Source: Bimastos eiseni
Taxonomy: Eukaryota > Annelida > Clitellata > Crassiclitellata > Lumbricidae
Reading direction: 5' to 3'
Length of the DNA: 64,000 nucleotides
Assembly: GCA_959347315.1 (NCBI GenBank)
Contig: OY365810.1
Location: 13,481,415-13,545,414 of the forward strand
Shown here: positions 1-12,188 of the stretch, piece by piece
How positions within the stretch are numbered: the stretch's first letter is position 1
Layout of the letters: each line of letters starts with the position of its first letter
Notes under the pieces: model-generated
Seen by the model: the letters and a program-made list of their open reading frames with translations, nothing else
Told to the model about the DNA's origin: nothing
Databases searched by the model: none
Position numbers and translations under genes: made by a program

Positions 1-141
1 GGTCAGTTGAGGAGGAGGTGGAGAAGAGAGGGAGAATAGGAGTCCTCTAATAAGAGGATCAGGGTTATGAGGAAAGACAGGGAGATGAGGATGGGCAAAA
101 ATAGAAATGAATTGAAACGAAAATAGAAGGGAAAGAAAGGA

Positions 142-333
142 AAGAGGAAGAGAGGAAGAAAGAGAGGAAGAAAGAGAGGAAGAAAGAGAGGAAGAAAGAG
201 AGGAAGAAAGAGAGGAAGAAAGAGAGGAAGAAAGAGAGGAAGAAAGAGAGGAAGAAAGAGAGGAAGAAAGAGAGGAAGAAAGAGAGGAAGAAAGAGAGGA
301 AGAAAGAGAGGAAGAAAGAGAGGAAGAAAGAGA
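142..333. repeat. 12-bp purine minisatellite
   Basis: About fifteen near-perfect tandem copies of the 12-mer GAGGAAGAAAGA. The long Phe-Leu-Pro-Leu open frame on the minus strand is a by-product of the 12-bp period. I see nothing gene-like in the flanks. Confidence 0.95.
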
Positions 334-482
334 AGGGGGATTTCAAGGATAGGAATTTGGGACACGGTACAGTAGAGTGAACAGTCGGCAGCGACGTACA
401 TTGTAAGAAACATAGGATTGACGTATAGAGGCTACTTATAATCATCACCAACGCAGATGGACAGCTCGACCGTCTGTCCCCG

Positions 483-483
<1 letters not shown>

Positions 484-557
<74 letters not shown>
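484..557. repeat. (CT)n microsatellite
   Basis: Uninterrupted CT dinucleotide run of about 74 bp. Confidence 0.97.
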
Positions 558-559
<2 letters not shown>

Positions 560-560
<1 letters not shown>

Positions 561-870
561 GTCCATCTCTCTTTGTGTCCCTCTATGTGTCTATGTGTCT
601 CTTCGTTCGTCTGTCTTCGTGCCCCTCCATCCATCCATATGTCCTCGTATTCCTCCGCTCATCTATGTTTGTGCCCCTTCGTCCGTTTTTCTCTATATCC
701 CTTCGTCCGTCTGTCCCTATGTCCCTTCGTCGGTCTGTCCTTATGCCCCTTCGTCCGTATGTCCCCATGTCCCTTCGTTCGTCGTCCCTTCGTCCGTCTG
801 TCCCTGTGTCCCTCCATCCACGTGTCCTTGTGTTTCTTTGTCCTTCTGTCATTTCGTCCATCCGGTCATA
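560..870. repeat. Degenerate CCTTCGTCCGTCTGTCC repeat
   Basis: Imperfect tandem repetition of a pyrimidine-rich unit (CTTCGTCCGTNTGTCCCT variants) follows directly on the CT run. All three forward frames are open because purine-starting stop codons are missing. This is not coding evidence. Confidence 0.8.
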
Positions 871-1039
871 TGTCAGCCAGATACATTTTCCTCTGGTACA
901 CTTATCGCATAAAAATATTCATTGTCTCCAATCCATCGATAAAGAACAGACGTCAGGTGCAGCAGGTGCCAGCGGTAAATCTAATCGTTAAAATCAGCTT
1001 ATAGACTGTAATTTATTTTAAATAAGATTTCTATGCGGA

Positions 1040-1155
1040 TAGAGAGAATGAGAGAGAGTGTGTGTGAGAGAGAGACAGACAGAGACAGAGACAGAGGCAG
1101 AGAGACAGACAGACAGAGGCAAAGGCAGAGAGAGACAGAGACAGAGAGAGATTGA
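1040..1155. repeat. GA/CAGA-rich simple repeat
   Basis: Purine-rich stretch of GAGA and CAGACAGA units. Confidence 0.9.
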
Positions 1156-1406
1156 TAAGAGACCGGAACTTGATGTCCTCCGTTTTCAAGTGCATCGTTC
1201 GCTGACGTTCCGTGGCTTTATTGGAATATTGAATCATAACAATATGAGGGAAAACACTTGGCCAATTTCAACTTCATTATCTTCCTTCGCTCTCATTCGA
1301 TGCTCGCTATTTACACAAACGACGACGTTGATGACGTTGACCGTAGCGAACACGGTCTAATGGCTTTGTTATCGATTCCGTTGTTTTTGCTGGCACGGTC
1401 CAAGGA

Positions 1407-1760
1407 ATGATGATGATGATTATGATTATGATGATGACGATGACGATGACGACGACGACGATGATGACGATGACGATGACGGGGATGATGGTCATGATGA
1501 TGATGATGATTATGATGATGATGATTATGATGAAAGATTGTAACAAAAATTACGATGATGATTTTGGTTCAGAGTATGACAATGCCAATTGCGATGCAAA
1601 TGATGATGTCAATTCTTGTTATTGCTGTTGATCACGACAACGATGACGACGATGACGACAATATGATTAAGATGATGGTTATGGGAACGTGACAATGCTG
1701 GTGATGAAAATATGCAGATTACAATGATTATGTCGATGATGATGACGACAATGATAATTG
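1407..1760. repeat. Degenerate (GAT)n/(GAC)n trinucleotide array
   Basis: ATG-GAT-GAC trinucleotides, dense at 1407-1540 and thinning out to about 1760. The Met/Ile/Asp-rich open frames through it are artefacts. 1760-2113 holds nothing recognisable. Confidence 0.88.
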
Positions 1761-2113
1761 ACTATGGTGATGATCACAAACGATTCATGTCGCCTGATAT
1801 CAGCGCAGAAGACAATTCACTCCGGATGAAGCTCTTCAAAGCGTCATTGTCTCTCATCGCGTAACTTGCACATTATCCAATTGATTAAAACAATTGAAAA
1901 GGAACGAAAGCAACTAATGCGTAATTAACAGATAGCAATTAACAATAAAGCAAACTAAAATATAGTTTTCCATTTGACGAGGGAAGAGCAGTGGCATCCT
2001 TCGACTTCCTTTCGCATCCACAGCTACGACATTGTCAGAGGGGTAGGTCATTTGGGGTGTGGACCGGTTAGGTCATCCACCCTTATCTTGGAGTGGAAGG
2101 GGTTCAACAGTCA

Positions 2114-3292
2114 TTATAACCGAGAGACGTCGTTGTCCATGGCAACCGCTCCGGTCTGAGGGGAGGGCCCGCCTCCTTGCATGATGGTGATACGGAATCT
2201 GGATCGGTTGGGTGACATCGTCAGTTTTCCAGTTACGAACCGGAGGAGGATCTGGCGGAATCGACGGCTGCAGAAGCAGTAGATGATGAAGTTGATGGAC
2301 GAATTGACGACGACGAACAGGTCGCTGAGTCGCTCGTAGAAGAAGAAAGCACTTGGGCAATCGGCCGAGTCAACGCTCAGGTAAGCGGCGAGCACCTGCG
2401 TGACCATGGCAGGGGTCTGCGTCACGACGAAGACCATGACGACGACGATCAACATAAGGGTGATGTCCTCCTCCGATCGACTGATCCCAGGGAACGAGGC
2501 GTCGGTCGGCTGTTTCAACAGGCGGGCCCTGCGCGCCTTGGTTCGGCGAAGGGCAGCGACGAGCCTCGTGTTGAGGATGGTGAGTGAGACTAGAGGAAGG
2601 AACACCATGACGAAGAAGTAGAAGACGTTCGAGTAGAGGACCTTGTAGAGCTCGTTCGCCTTCATCCAGTTCTCTCGGAGGTTGACTCCACCTCCGCTGG
2701 AGGACACGACGTCGTATTCGAAGAACCGGGGTAGGTTGATGAGGATGGAGAAGAGGGCAACGGCTGCCACGTGGCGTCGGGCGATGCGCACGGAGCAGAG
2801 GTTGGTCGCCCTGTATGGGTGGCAGACGGACACGTAGCGGTTCAGGGTGACGAGGATCGTGACGTAGATGGTGCCCGTTTCTGCGATGAGTGCCAGCGGG
2901 TAGACGTACTTACCGATGTAGGGGTAGGCGACGTGGAAGGAAGGTATCTGGACAGCGAAGGTATCGATGGACGTCAGGACACGGAGGGGGAAGACCGTCG
3001 CTAGGAACAGCGTGTCTGCCACCTCGAGGGAGATCAAAAGGAAGGGAGTGGCCGTGCGAGACTTATCGGCCCAGAGGCAGATCGTGGAGACAGCGTTCCC
3101 GGCAAAACCCAGGAGGCAGAGGGCGCCCATGAAGACTGCCTCGATTACGAAGTCGTAGCAAGTGCAGAGGTAGGGATACTGGCGCCTCCGCGGGTCTACC
3201 AAGGAAGCGTTCGTTTGGTTCAGGTCGTCCGTTGGTGAACAACACTCGTACGGGCAGAGACCACTGCAGTTGAGGCTCCCCTCTTCTGCCAT
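2114..3292 (-). CDS. Class A GPCR, FMRFamide-receptor-like
   Basis: Intronless frame of 392 codons encoding a seven-transmembrane receptor for the plasma membrane, probably neuropeptide-activated and G-protein-coupled. I take the ATG at 3292 because it has a good Kozak context (G at -3 and +4). The frame stays open 11 codons further up but contains no ATG there. Visible: N-glycosylation sequons near N8, N25 and N28; TM1 GN at 65-66; TM2 L-x-x-x-D with D93; a long TM3 ending in NRY (151-153) in place of DRY, followed by VSVCHPY; a basic third loop; TM6 with Q-T-P but no CWxP tryptophan; TM7 NSSxxFIIY (330-338) in place of NPxxY; a basic helix 8. The TM3 region (YPLALIAETGTIYVT) resembles the FMRFaR family. 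The usual TM3 cysteine is not at the extracellular end. The ligand is unknown and the receptor could equally be a lineage-specific orphan. The gene is about 32 kb from the Pax6 stop, on the same strand. Confidence 0.88.
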   Translation of the reverse strand: MAEEGSLNCSGLCPYECCSPTDDLNQTNASLVDPRRRQYPYLCTCYDFVIEAVFMGALCLLGFAGNAVSTICLWADKSRTATPFLLISLEVADTLFLATVFPLRVLTSIDTFAVQIPSFHVAYPYIGKYVYPLALIAETGTIYVTILVTLNRYVSVCHPYRATNLCSVRIARRHVAAVALFSILINLPRFFEYDVVSSSGGGVNLRENWMKANELYKVLYSNVFYFFVMVFLPLVSLTILNTRLVAALRRTKARRARLLKQPTDASFPGISRSEEDITLMLIVVVMVFVVTQTPAMVTQVLAAYLSVDSADCPSAFFFYERLSDLFVVVNSSINFIIYCFCSRRFRQILLRFVTGKLTMSPNRSRFRITIMQGGGPSPQTGAVAMDNDVSRL

Positions 3293-3325
3293 TTCCTGGT
3301 TTAATGATGGTCGCTCTATTCTCAC

Positions 3326-4680
3326 GCGGTCTCGTCGATCGCAGTCGCACTTGGGATGAATTTATCCCTGGTCGGCTTCGACTGAGGGAGTTGGATTGAG
3401 GTCATGACGATGGCAGTCGTGACTGAAATCGAGATGATAAAAATCCTCTTAATCAAGAACCAGCTCAGGTGACAGTAAGATGTGACCCTGACTAATTTCG
3501 TCGATCGAGATTCTAGTCTCTTCGGCGCAATCAGGTATCATTCTCGCATTCGTAGCCTAAATGGAAAAAACCAGTATTAAACAGCGAATTGTCAGGTGAT
3601 GCTAGTGCTTTCTGCTAATAACTGATATTGGGACGAAAGTTGTACACGGAAAGGGCCGACCCGCGGGATGAGTCTGGTTGGGTCGGGTCGGGTTAATTTT
3701 GGATGAGTCGGGTTGTGCCGGGTCATGAGAATGGGTCCCATGGACAACTATGATTTGGAGTTTATAGGGAGCCTAACAACCTATAACGTCACCCCAAAGC
3801 GATGCTTGTTCCATTCTTCAGCAACGACTTACACGTAGAAGCTCTTGTTTGAGAGCGAAAAACGGTCGAATATCAATTGCAATTGTCATCTCCAAACTAC
3901 TAGAGCGCCACTTGAGAGCAAAGTGCAGGGCATCAGCCTCTTCAAGAGCGCTGCGTCAAGTCACATGGGTTGTCCGAAGGGTAGTCCGAGGAAGGTCCAA
4001 GTCCGGTTGCAGAGGGTCAGAGGAGGCAGAGCAGTGGCTAAAGCGGGTGTCATTTGTCTTACCCCAGTCTCCCCAGTGGGGTTTCTCGTTGGATAGCCCA
4101 ACGGTCAGGGGCATCTTATCCCGAGGCACAATGCCAAGGGGCTACGAAGTTATCAGGGCCTACGAAAGTTTTCAGACATTTTTTTAGAAATATAAAAATG
4201 GAAAAAGGGATATCGAGTAATTGAAAAAAGTTTCATCGTTAAACTGTAACGAAGAAGAAATTGCAAACTTATTAAATTCAAAATTGCAATTGAATAACTG
4301 TGGAAACATTTTGTGAATGCGTATGTTTAGGTTTACACGTTTAATGTTTTGTGCAAAGCAGTAGTTGAGGTATATGAAAGAGTGCCTAGGGCCTACGACG
4401 ACCTTAAAACGACCCTGCCAACGGCCTAACTCTTGACCACACTGTATACGCTGTAGAATAATCGTCACAGCTGAAGTCAAATATCATTTATATGCAGGCG
4501 ACGTTAATGAATGCTATCAAACCGTTGTTACATATTTATATGATAATGACGACTGTGATGTCGAAGACTAACCATGCAACGACGTTTATTGACTGCGTCA
4601 TTGGTGGAATTGATGATGACGACCACAGCAATGATAATGAATGAAACAGGCGAAACACAACTAATCGCTCGACGAATGCA
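3326..4680. other. Spacer with a dispersed repeat fragment
   Basis: No gene recognised. About 3880-3935 (core GAGCGCCACTTGAGAGC and CAGGGCATCAGCCT) matches, in inverted orientation, the stretch at 9485-9545, so it is a copy of an interspersed repeat. A short GGGTC-rich stretch lies at 3660-3725. Confidence 0.55.
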
Positions 4681-4682
4681 AC

Positions 4683-4716
<34 letters not shown>

Positions 4717-4721
4717 GAGAC

Positions 4722-4754
<33 letters not shown>

Positions 4755-4813
4755 CAGAGACAGAGACAGAGATAGAGAGACAGAGAGAGAGAGACGGAGA
4801 GAGAGAGACAGAC
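4681..4813. repeat. (GA)n/(GACA)n microsatellite
   Basis: GA and CAGA units over about 130 bp. Confidence 0.95.
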
Positions 4814-5369
4814 GATGCCGGACGACGACGAGTCTTTGCGGGCGCAGACATTACCTGACCTTGTAAGCGGTGTGGGTGGGGAGATCCAAGGATAGAGAGG
4901 AGGAGGCTGTCACATGAAGGTCACACGATGAGGAACGGAGGAGGGAGGAAAGGAGGTAGACAGGTGTAGTGGAAGGAAGTGGATTAGCGGATGAAAAGAT
5001 AAAGACTGGAGCACGGAGAGCGGGAGAATGAAAAACGATGGGATGCTGATAGAAAGAGCAGGAAGCAAAGAGATAGATGAAAGGTAGACCGACTCACCAA
5101 AGGACTAAGGGACGGATGTAAGATAGTAGAGAAGGAGGTAGGCATTAAGAGACGCAGATAGGCAGAGGGACAAAGAAGCAAGGAGGGAAAGAGAAATGGA
5201 GACATGACCTTCGCATTAATCTGGCCATCTCGCTTGATATTAGTATTTCTTACTCCATTTAGTTTAATCGGAACATTCACTTCTATTTCATACTCTCTCG
5301 TCTTACGCAATGCTCATGTGGCGCCAGTAGAAAATCCGCCAAGGCGACGGGTAATAAATTCAGACCTAG
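4814..5369. other. Spacer, nothing recognised
   Basis: Purine-rich sequence without repeats or coding signals I can support. Confidence 0.5.
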
Positions 5370-5605
5370 AGCCCATCATCATCATCGTCGTTATCGTCAT
5401 CGCCATCGCCAGCACAATCACCACCACCACCATTACCACCACCACCACCATCGCCACCAACACCACCACCACCACCACCACCACTATCATCATCATCAAC
5501 AACATCTTCATCATCAACAACATCATCATCAACATCGTCATCATCAGCAGCAGCAGCAACAACAACAACAACTACAGCATCAACATCTACAACAGCATCA
5601 GCAGT
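5370..5605. repeat. (CAT/CAC/CAA)n trinucleotide array
   Basis: Mixed ATC, ACC and AAC trinucleotides, ending in CAGCAGCAG and CAACAACAA runs. Confidence 0.92.
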
Positions 5606-7076
5606 AGACCAGTTCTTTGACTCATTCCAAAAAGTAAAAAATCATACGCTCTCCACCATAAAGCAACTTTATATAGTGCTTTAGTTTGTATGCATGAAGG
5701 TCCGCACATACCGTCATATATTAATCGCCCAACGGAAGTAGTCCAACTTCGCACAGGAACAGGAAGCCGAATGTTTACAGGTATCGTCACGAGGTGGCCT
5801 GGTTGAAAGGGTCGCGGGGCTTCGATATCTGTAGGCGGCTCACGACCCGAATTCCCATGGCTTGGATGACGGGTGAATAAAACGGAGATGAGGCTCTGAG
5901 CGTTGAGCAGTCAACTCACGTGCTCATATAGCCACAGGATATTGGAAAGTGGGAGAGAGAGATGAGCGCGTGTTCAACCAGAACTTGGTCACGTTTCGTT
6001 TATTACGTCTGGCAAATTTATTGTTGTCCGCTCAATGAAAACTCTGATCGCTGGTTTCGAGAGGCATGGGTGCAGACATGCCGAGAGGGGGCAGAGGTGC
6101 AGATGCCCAGGAACCGGACGATTTTGTAGGGTCCGGACTAAGGACCGGGTCCGCAATCAACTTATGAAGCCCTATCGTGATCAGTTATGCAACATATTAT
6201 GTCACACATATATACACATATAATCATGCATCATTTGCTGACCGCGGGGTTGGATGGTCTTATGTGGTCTCGGTGTGTTAACGATATTGTAGGGCCCTGT
6301 ATAAACCAACAAGTCCTTCTTCATTAGTGGAGTTCTATACCTGAAATGTATACAGATCTAGAATATAACTAGAAGGTATACGTTGGGAGATTAACTATAG
6401 AAGGAAGGTAACCGTGCTGACACAATGTTATTGCCTAAAGGCTAAAGCTATAAGTCATTAGAGAGGAGTCATTTCATGGTCTATTTGTTTTTACGGAGAA
6501 AATGCACAGCTTAACACTTTGCTGGTTCCAGGGTTTTGGTTTCCACACGTAGCAAGTTGTGCATCGAAATTCGTTGTCAATATGTAGTCTACAGCTTTCT
6601 GTTTCTTCATTCAGAATTGTCAGACATAGCCTATAACTAATTCATTAAAAAATATAGGGTCCTTTATGGGTCATTCTTAAGATATGAGCGTGTCTTTAAC
6701 TACGTCTCAAATATGAGCCATATAAATGAATGCGCATAAACGAATGGTAGTGCTGGGCCACATAATCTGTTTGCATATTGTTCATGAATATGCATGATTT
6801 CCACCAAACTGCGTGTGAATGATTTCTAGACAATGACAATGCTGTCAATGGGGCGTTCTATCACGGTTGTCAGTAACAGCGATGACAGATATGAAGATCG
6901 TCCATAATGCTGGAGGGCTAGCAACCATATATGGAGTGTCCTCTGTCTTCCCCTCGTCGTCTGATGGTCACACATGATACATAAACCTCTTGCACCCTTT
7001 TGGCGGTCGTTCTTGCTCTTATGTATATAGGAGGTGCGCAAATATGGTTATGTTCGAATTGATCTTCAGTATACTT
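5606..7076. other. Spacer, nothing recognised
   Basis: Unique-looking AT-rich sequence. Only short open frames with no recognisable family. Confidence 0.5.
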
Positions 7077-7412
7077 CAGTGGCTCCCAGCCTTTTTTGGC
7101 TTGCGGCACACTGAGAAAGAATGAACATTTTCGCGGCACACATAAATATAAACATTATTCATCTATTTGCCACTATGATCTAATGATAATCTAGCTTTAA
7201 TATTCTAATTGTCCAATAATACTTCAGTGATCTAGTCAGTCTAGTGACCTCGTCTATTCTAATAATTATAGTTATCTAAGATGTGCTTTAAAAACAGTTA
7301 TATCTCTTTTGTAGAGTTTGTTTTAAATCATTTGAATTTTACGGTGACACACTTGCAACGTTCTCGTGCATGGCACACTAGTGTGCACCGGCACACAAGT
7401 CAGGAATCCCTG
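7077..7412. mobile_element. hAT-like non-autonomous element (336 bp)
   Basis: Starts CAGTGGCTCCCAGCC and ends GGAATCCCTG (reverse complement CAGGGATTCC), imperfect hAT-style termini. The interior near both ends has GGCACAC motifs. Flanking octamers GTATACTT and CTATACCT agree at 6 of 8 positions, consistent with an aged 8-bp target-site duplication. No transposase frame. Confidence 0.6.
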
Positions 7413-8925
7413 CTATACCTCCCTCTTCTTCATTCGGAGTTGATTGGCATTTGGCATCGCTCGGCCTACTGAGAACCCCCTACATCTGCAGACACCCACC
7501 CCCAGGTAGCATGCATTCTCTCCAACTGAAATTGGTATAGGAGGCAACGGCTATGCTGGTGTAGCTTTAGGCCTATATTCCATAGTTAATTGCAAACATC
7601 TTTATTGGACTAAAGCTCCCTCTCCCTGTCCGCATGTGTGGACTCTTCGCTCCTCCCCTTTCCACCTCTTTACCCTGACAACTCGCAAGCAACGGACTGG
7701 CAGTTTATTTAAGGATTAAATCTTTACGTGATTCAACAACAAAAATAATTGTATTCTGAATGACTGAATGAATTACTCAATTAATCAGTCAATTGATCAA
7801 TACGTAGATGGAGTACAAAATAAATAATTATCCGAGTAGGCCCTAATAGCCTCATCATAGATAATAATCTATGAAAATTGACTGACAAAGAAATTTATAC
7901 AAAATATTTGCGCGTTCAATTAGCCATAATACCATAATGCCTTCGCTGAAGCTTAATTTATGGTCGAATACACGAAACGTTTTTAGTTCTAATTCTGCCT
8001 AGAATAGCGTAATTATTGCATCGTGCGCTATATTTAGTTTCAATAATTCCAATCAACAGTCAACATCAGCGACTGATTAAATTATCGTTGATCACAATCA
8101 CTAAATATAGCTCGCTTGTATAAACATCCCATGGTTATTGTAATGTTAACGGTGGGTGGAATCTATGTCACCTTAGGGCATCTAGACGATTGGACACAGC
8201 TTATAAATGGGTCAATACAGTACGTCTTTTTTTAATTGAAAATCACAGCCTAAGATAGAGTAAAGGCGCGTTTTTGAAAGTGTCCCTGGTGGATCGAAGT
8301 AAGAAGTCCTGAAGAGAGGATGGCAACCGTAGGCCTAAGGAAGCTTGAAGTTATCGCAAAGCATTTACGATTTTAACTATTTTTATTCATCGAAGTTTAT
8401 AGGACAATGCCTAAGTCCCCAAATTGACCATTATTCTCTTCTGTTTTCGTTTTACTCATTCCGAGGGTTTAATTAATTACCGGTCTATGCAAATTACTTC
8501 AAACAAATGAATTTAGCTAGCAAACCCTTTTGCTTGATTCACCGTGAAATTATCAACAAACCTGGTCAGTCTGTTGCTCTTGCTGTTACACATGTAGAGA
8601 TGTTTGTTGCATAGTGCAGTGTTGCCATCATTACCATTATTCCTATGCAATGCATTAGCTTAGCATGGTAACTGCGTATGTACACGAAGATAACACATTT
8701 GTATCTTCTCGGTCGTCTGGTGCCCCGTATCCCTTTGTCTTCTGGGTCCGCCTTGGTGTTTTGGTCTCCCTAATCTCATTTGGTTCTTCTGGTACCCTCT
8801 TCGGTTTCCCCGCTCCCTCTGGTGCACCCTGTCCTCCCTGATCCTCTTCGGTCCCCTTATTCCCCAGTCGAGGAACTCTTTTCACGCTAATTACGCGATG
8901 ATGACAACCAACCGTCGAGCGCTAT
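7413..8925. other. Spacer, nothing recognised
   Basis: AT-rich sequence without a supported gene or repeat. Confidence 0.5.
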
Positions 8926-9005
8926 CTCTTTGATCTGGTCCCCCTCTCTTTGATCTGGTCCCCCTCTCTTTGATCTGGCCCCCTCTCTTTGATCTGGTCC
9001 CCCTT
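8926..9005. repeat. 20-bp tandem repeat, 4 copies
   Basis: Unit CTCTTTGATCTGGTCCCCCT repeated four times with one deletion (GGCCCCCT). Confidence 0.92.
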
Positions 9006-9062
9006 GGACCCTTTGAATATGCATAAAAGACACATTCGGGAAGAATTCCGCATCTGCCTGTA

Positions 9063-9150
9063 TTCTGGCAGTGCCAGTCCCAAGCCTGAAGAAAATTGAA
9101 GGGCGACGCCAATCACCGTTGTTGTGACTGCGTCGTTAAACAGCAACCAA
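9063..9150 (+). repeat. Interspersed repeat, GGCAGTGCCAGTCCCAAGCC family
   Basis: Shares the core GGCAGTGCCAGTCCCAAGCC and the following GGCGACGCCAAT...GTCGTTAAAC block with 45938-46020, and the core in inverse orientation with 62690-62945. Probably the 3' end of a retroposon. Confidence 0.7.
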
Positions 9151-9358
9151 TAATATGAGAAGGGAAGAAGACGGTCTCAACTATCGGCTTAAAGCTAAGC
9201 ATCGGAGACTTGACTAAAGCCCCGCTGACAGGTTACACACGCCACAACGACTCACGTGGGATACGAAGCAGCCTGCGCCGATGGTGACCTATCGAGCGAA
9301 GTGGGTTCCTGTCTGTGTTTGGCGTTGAAGGTACATAATACCTTCTACGTATACACAT

Positions 9359-9361
<3 letters not shown>

Positions 9362-9398
<37 letters not shown>
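9362..9398. repeat. (GA)n microsatellite
   Basis: Perfect GA run. Confidence 0.95.
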
Positions 9399-9399
<1 letters not shown>

Positions 9400-9484
9400 T
9401 TATTGCGATTCACATCCGGTGACGACAATAAACTGTGTTTAGTGGCAATAACACTGGCGATCAATGAGACATTTAACGCTCGCG

Positions 9485-9545
9485 AATAAGCTGATGCCCT
9501 GCGATTAGCATTCGAGTGGCGCTTTAGAAGTTTTGAGATTACGAT
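9485..9545 (-). repeat. Dispersed repeat, GAGCGCCACTC family
   Basis: Reverse complement reads CTTCTAAAGCGCCACTCGAA, then GCAGGGCATCAG. It matches about 3880-3935. Related GAGCGCCACT fragments occur near 11705 and 41895. Confidence 0.6.
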
Positions 9546-9599
9546 TACGAAAACACAAAGAGAGACACAGAGGGACAGCATAGTGAGAGTTTTCGTAAC

Positions 9600-11344
9600 A
9601 ATAGGCAAATCCAGTCAATATGTATAGGCCTATGCAATAGAGAGAGACAGTATACCAACGTCACACTCCATCTTCGTCACCAGGAGACCAATGTACAGCC
9701 ACAACCTTACAGCGTCGTTGATGAATTTAATTCATCTGCCACTGACGCTGAATACGATGACGGTGCCTCTGAGACATCACCTGATGCCATATCGTGCATC
9801 TTTAAATACATGACAGTCGACTCTTCCTCTTCTTCTGCTGCTGTTGCTATTAATTGAATGCGCTGTGTATACGTCACCCGTGAGTCCTCCGTGGAACATT
9901 GTCACACAGTGAAAAAAATTGGAATGAGTTTAGAAACGTCTTTTGACAAGATTTGTCTTTATCGTGTTCTCTTGTTGTTGACTCGGTGGAGGATTTCTTT
10001 TTCCTCTTTCAGCAATATGTCGTCGTCCATTTATAACCGGGCATCATCTGGCAAACGGTCATTGATGGTTTTTATTAGCAACCGGACTCAGAGTACCTGT
10101 CAGCCGTCTCATTCTGGGAAAGACGACGACACTAATCTGACGTCACATTGTCGCAGGTGTCCAATCAAAGCCTTCAGCTGAATTAATTTGGCAAGATGGA
10201 TATACGTAGAGTAGTGAATACAATTTGAAACTGCTCAGCGATGTTGCTAGAGTTGCTAGAATTGGTTTACAGACTTACAAGTAGTCATGCGAACTGAAAT
10301 TGGAATTGGACAAAACAACTCTTGGTAGACGATGCGTGTACGCTGGCTGTGTTTAACGTTTATGTAAAGTTCTGTCGCTGCTAAGACTTTGCTGGCCAGT
10401 TCATCATTTAAATCTACATTCACAGAATCGAAAGAAACGTATTTGTTTCCTCACACGATGAACAGCTCGTAAGATTACATAAGTTACTCAAAATTCTCAA
10501 CGAATGTACACTCAGGATGCACTATCTTAGCACCGAATGGTAAATGCATCGTGGCCCTATCGGACTCTAAGGCTCTGAACTGACATACCTAGGTCTATAT
10601 TCTGGTAAATTTTCGAACAAATCGCATGCTTATGCGAGTCCAACCTCTAAGATTGTCTATTCTAGATCACATTTTGACTCGAAGCGAGTGCTTACAAAAT
10701 ATTTAACACTAGACAGTTCAGAAGTCTAGGACTCTCCGTTTGCCTTCCATCTTATTCCAATAGAGACTCCACAACATATACTTGTAATTTATACCGAGAT
10801 ACGCTAAATGGAGTCCACAAACACGGCCACTGCAGCACTCATGTTTCACCAGTCTCAAGCCTGGACAAAGGAGGAGGGAGAGATTAATGATATCCGTTCG
10901 AACACATCCATCACCATCACCACTACTACTGCTACTACTACTGCTGTTACTACTTCCCCAACTTCCCCATTACTACTTCCACAACTGCTACCAATACCAA
11001 TACTTCGTGCATACTACTTTCCGTTGTTCATTCCACAAGGTCAATGAACTCGACGCCGCATCGTCAAGAAAATCGATCACCGTCGATCTAGAAAGTCAAC
11101 ATTGCAGACGCGTAGATCTAATTATCAGGAACGGTTCTAAGGTCCTTGGACGATGATCGTCTGCAGCATTGAACCAGCGCATTTCACCAAAGCATCGTGT
11201 TTCTACTTGAGAGCCACGTGTCATGTAGGAGCTTGCTCTTCCTAGAGGAATTTGAGGAGAATGTCAAGTGCGATGCGCCAAGAAGTCGTTGGCAGGAAAC
11301 GATGAACGCGATCACACTAGTCCTTTAATTGGCAAGCCACACTT

Positions 11345-11382
<38 letters not shown>

Positions 11383-12042
11383 CAGGTCCAGAATCGGATG
11401 ATAGATCTCTTTATATAGGATTCTCTTCTCGGCTAATCAATCAGCGCCTTTCATCTGCCTTATATACATGTACTAACCATGACCACATTAATTAGACCTC
11501 AGAAAAACCATCAGTCTCAACTCTCGCAACGTTAATGATCTCTGCTAAGGTTATTATTGAAGACGTCTGCAGGTGCAATAGACGTCTTCAATAATCTAAT
11601 AAACCACTCAATAATTCATAGCAACATCTCAAGAAACAGATGAATGAAAAGGCTCAAGACTATGGAAGACTATTGTAATTGTGATCATAATCAGAAATTT
11701 ATAGAGCGCCACTATTTGTGTCCTCTTGACTTTGTTCTCTGTCTGCTCTGATCAGACGATTGACCAATGACATGTCAGCATCTGCATCATTAAATAAATC
11801 AATCCTTAAATCAATTAAGTAATTATTATTTACGTAGTTCACGTGAGGGTAACTGAAGTTGTACCTTTCAGATCGGTCACAAGGGCCGCATTACTGCAAC
11901 TACTACTGATACGCTACTACTACAATTGCAACAGCAACAACAACAACAACTGAAGATGCTGCTAGTGCTATTTATAATACCGACCTACTTTTTCTTGGAC
12001 TAATAAATTCGATCAATAATATTTTGAACGTCGAAAGTTCAG
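9600..12042. other. Spacer with small simple repeats
   Basis: No gene recognised. Contains a CAT/ACT trinucleotide patch at 10903-10990, an (AT)n run at 11349-11378, and the hairpin listed separately. Confidence 0.5.
11553..11595. repeat. Perfect 16-bp inverted repeat (hairpin)
   Basis: Arm ATTATTGAAGACGTCT (11553-11568) is the exact reverse complement of 11580-11595, with an 11-nt loop. No U-run follows, and I know of no RNA family that matches. Confidence 0.85.
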
Positions 12043-12188
12043 ATACTTATTTGAATGCCATTGTCCATTTCAGGAGCTTTGCCGACGTGGGTCTCATCAA
12101 CCGGAACAGTCTCCACCTCCCCCATCGGGAGAAGCTGCTCTCTCTTTCCTCTGCTGCCATCAGGAGGCGCCTGAAGGCTTTCCCATTC
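12043..12188 (+). pseudogene. Unrecognised coding-like 3' end
   Basis: An open frame ends with TAG at about 12188. Its last residues include LINRNSLHLPHREKLLSLSS, then AAIRRRLKAFPFSG. It has coding-like composition in an AT-rich spacer but no upstream start. It may be a relic of a mobile-element ORF. I do not recognise the family. Confidence 0.25.

Noticed and set aside
2400..3158. Plus-strand frames opposite the GPCR
   Set aside because: Shadows of a GC-rich coding strand, with no motif or family.
3325..3325. Upstream GTG as the GPCR start
   Set aside because: The frame is open above the ATG but the first codon there is GTG. The ATG at 3292 has a good context and gives a normal receptor N-terminus.
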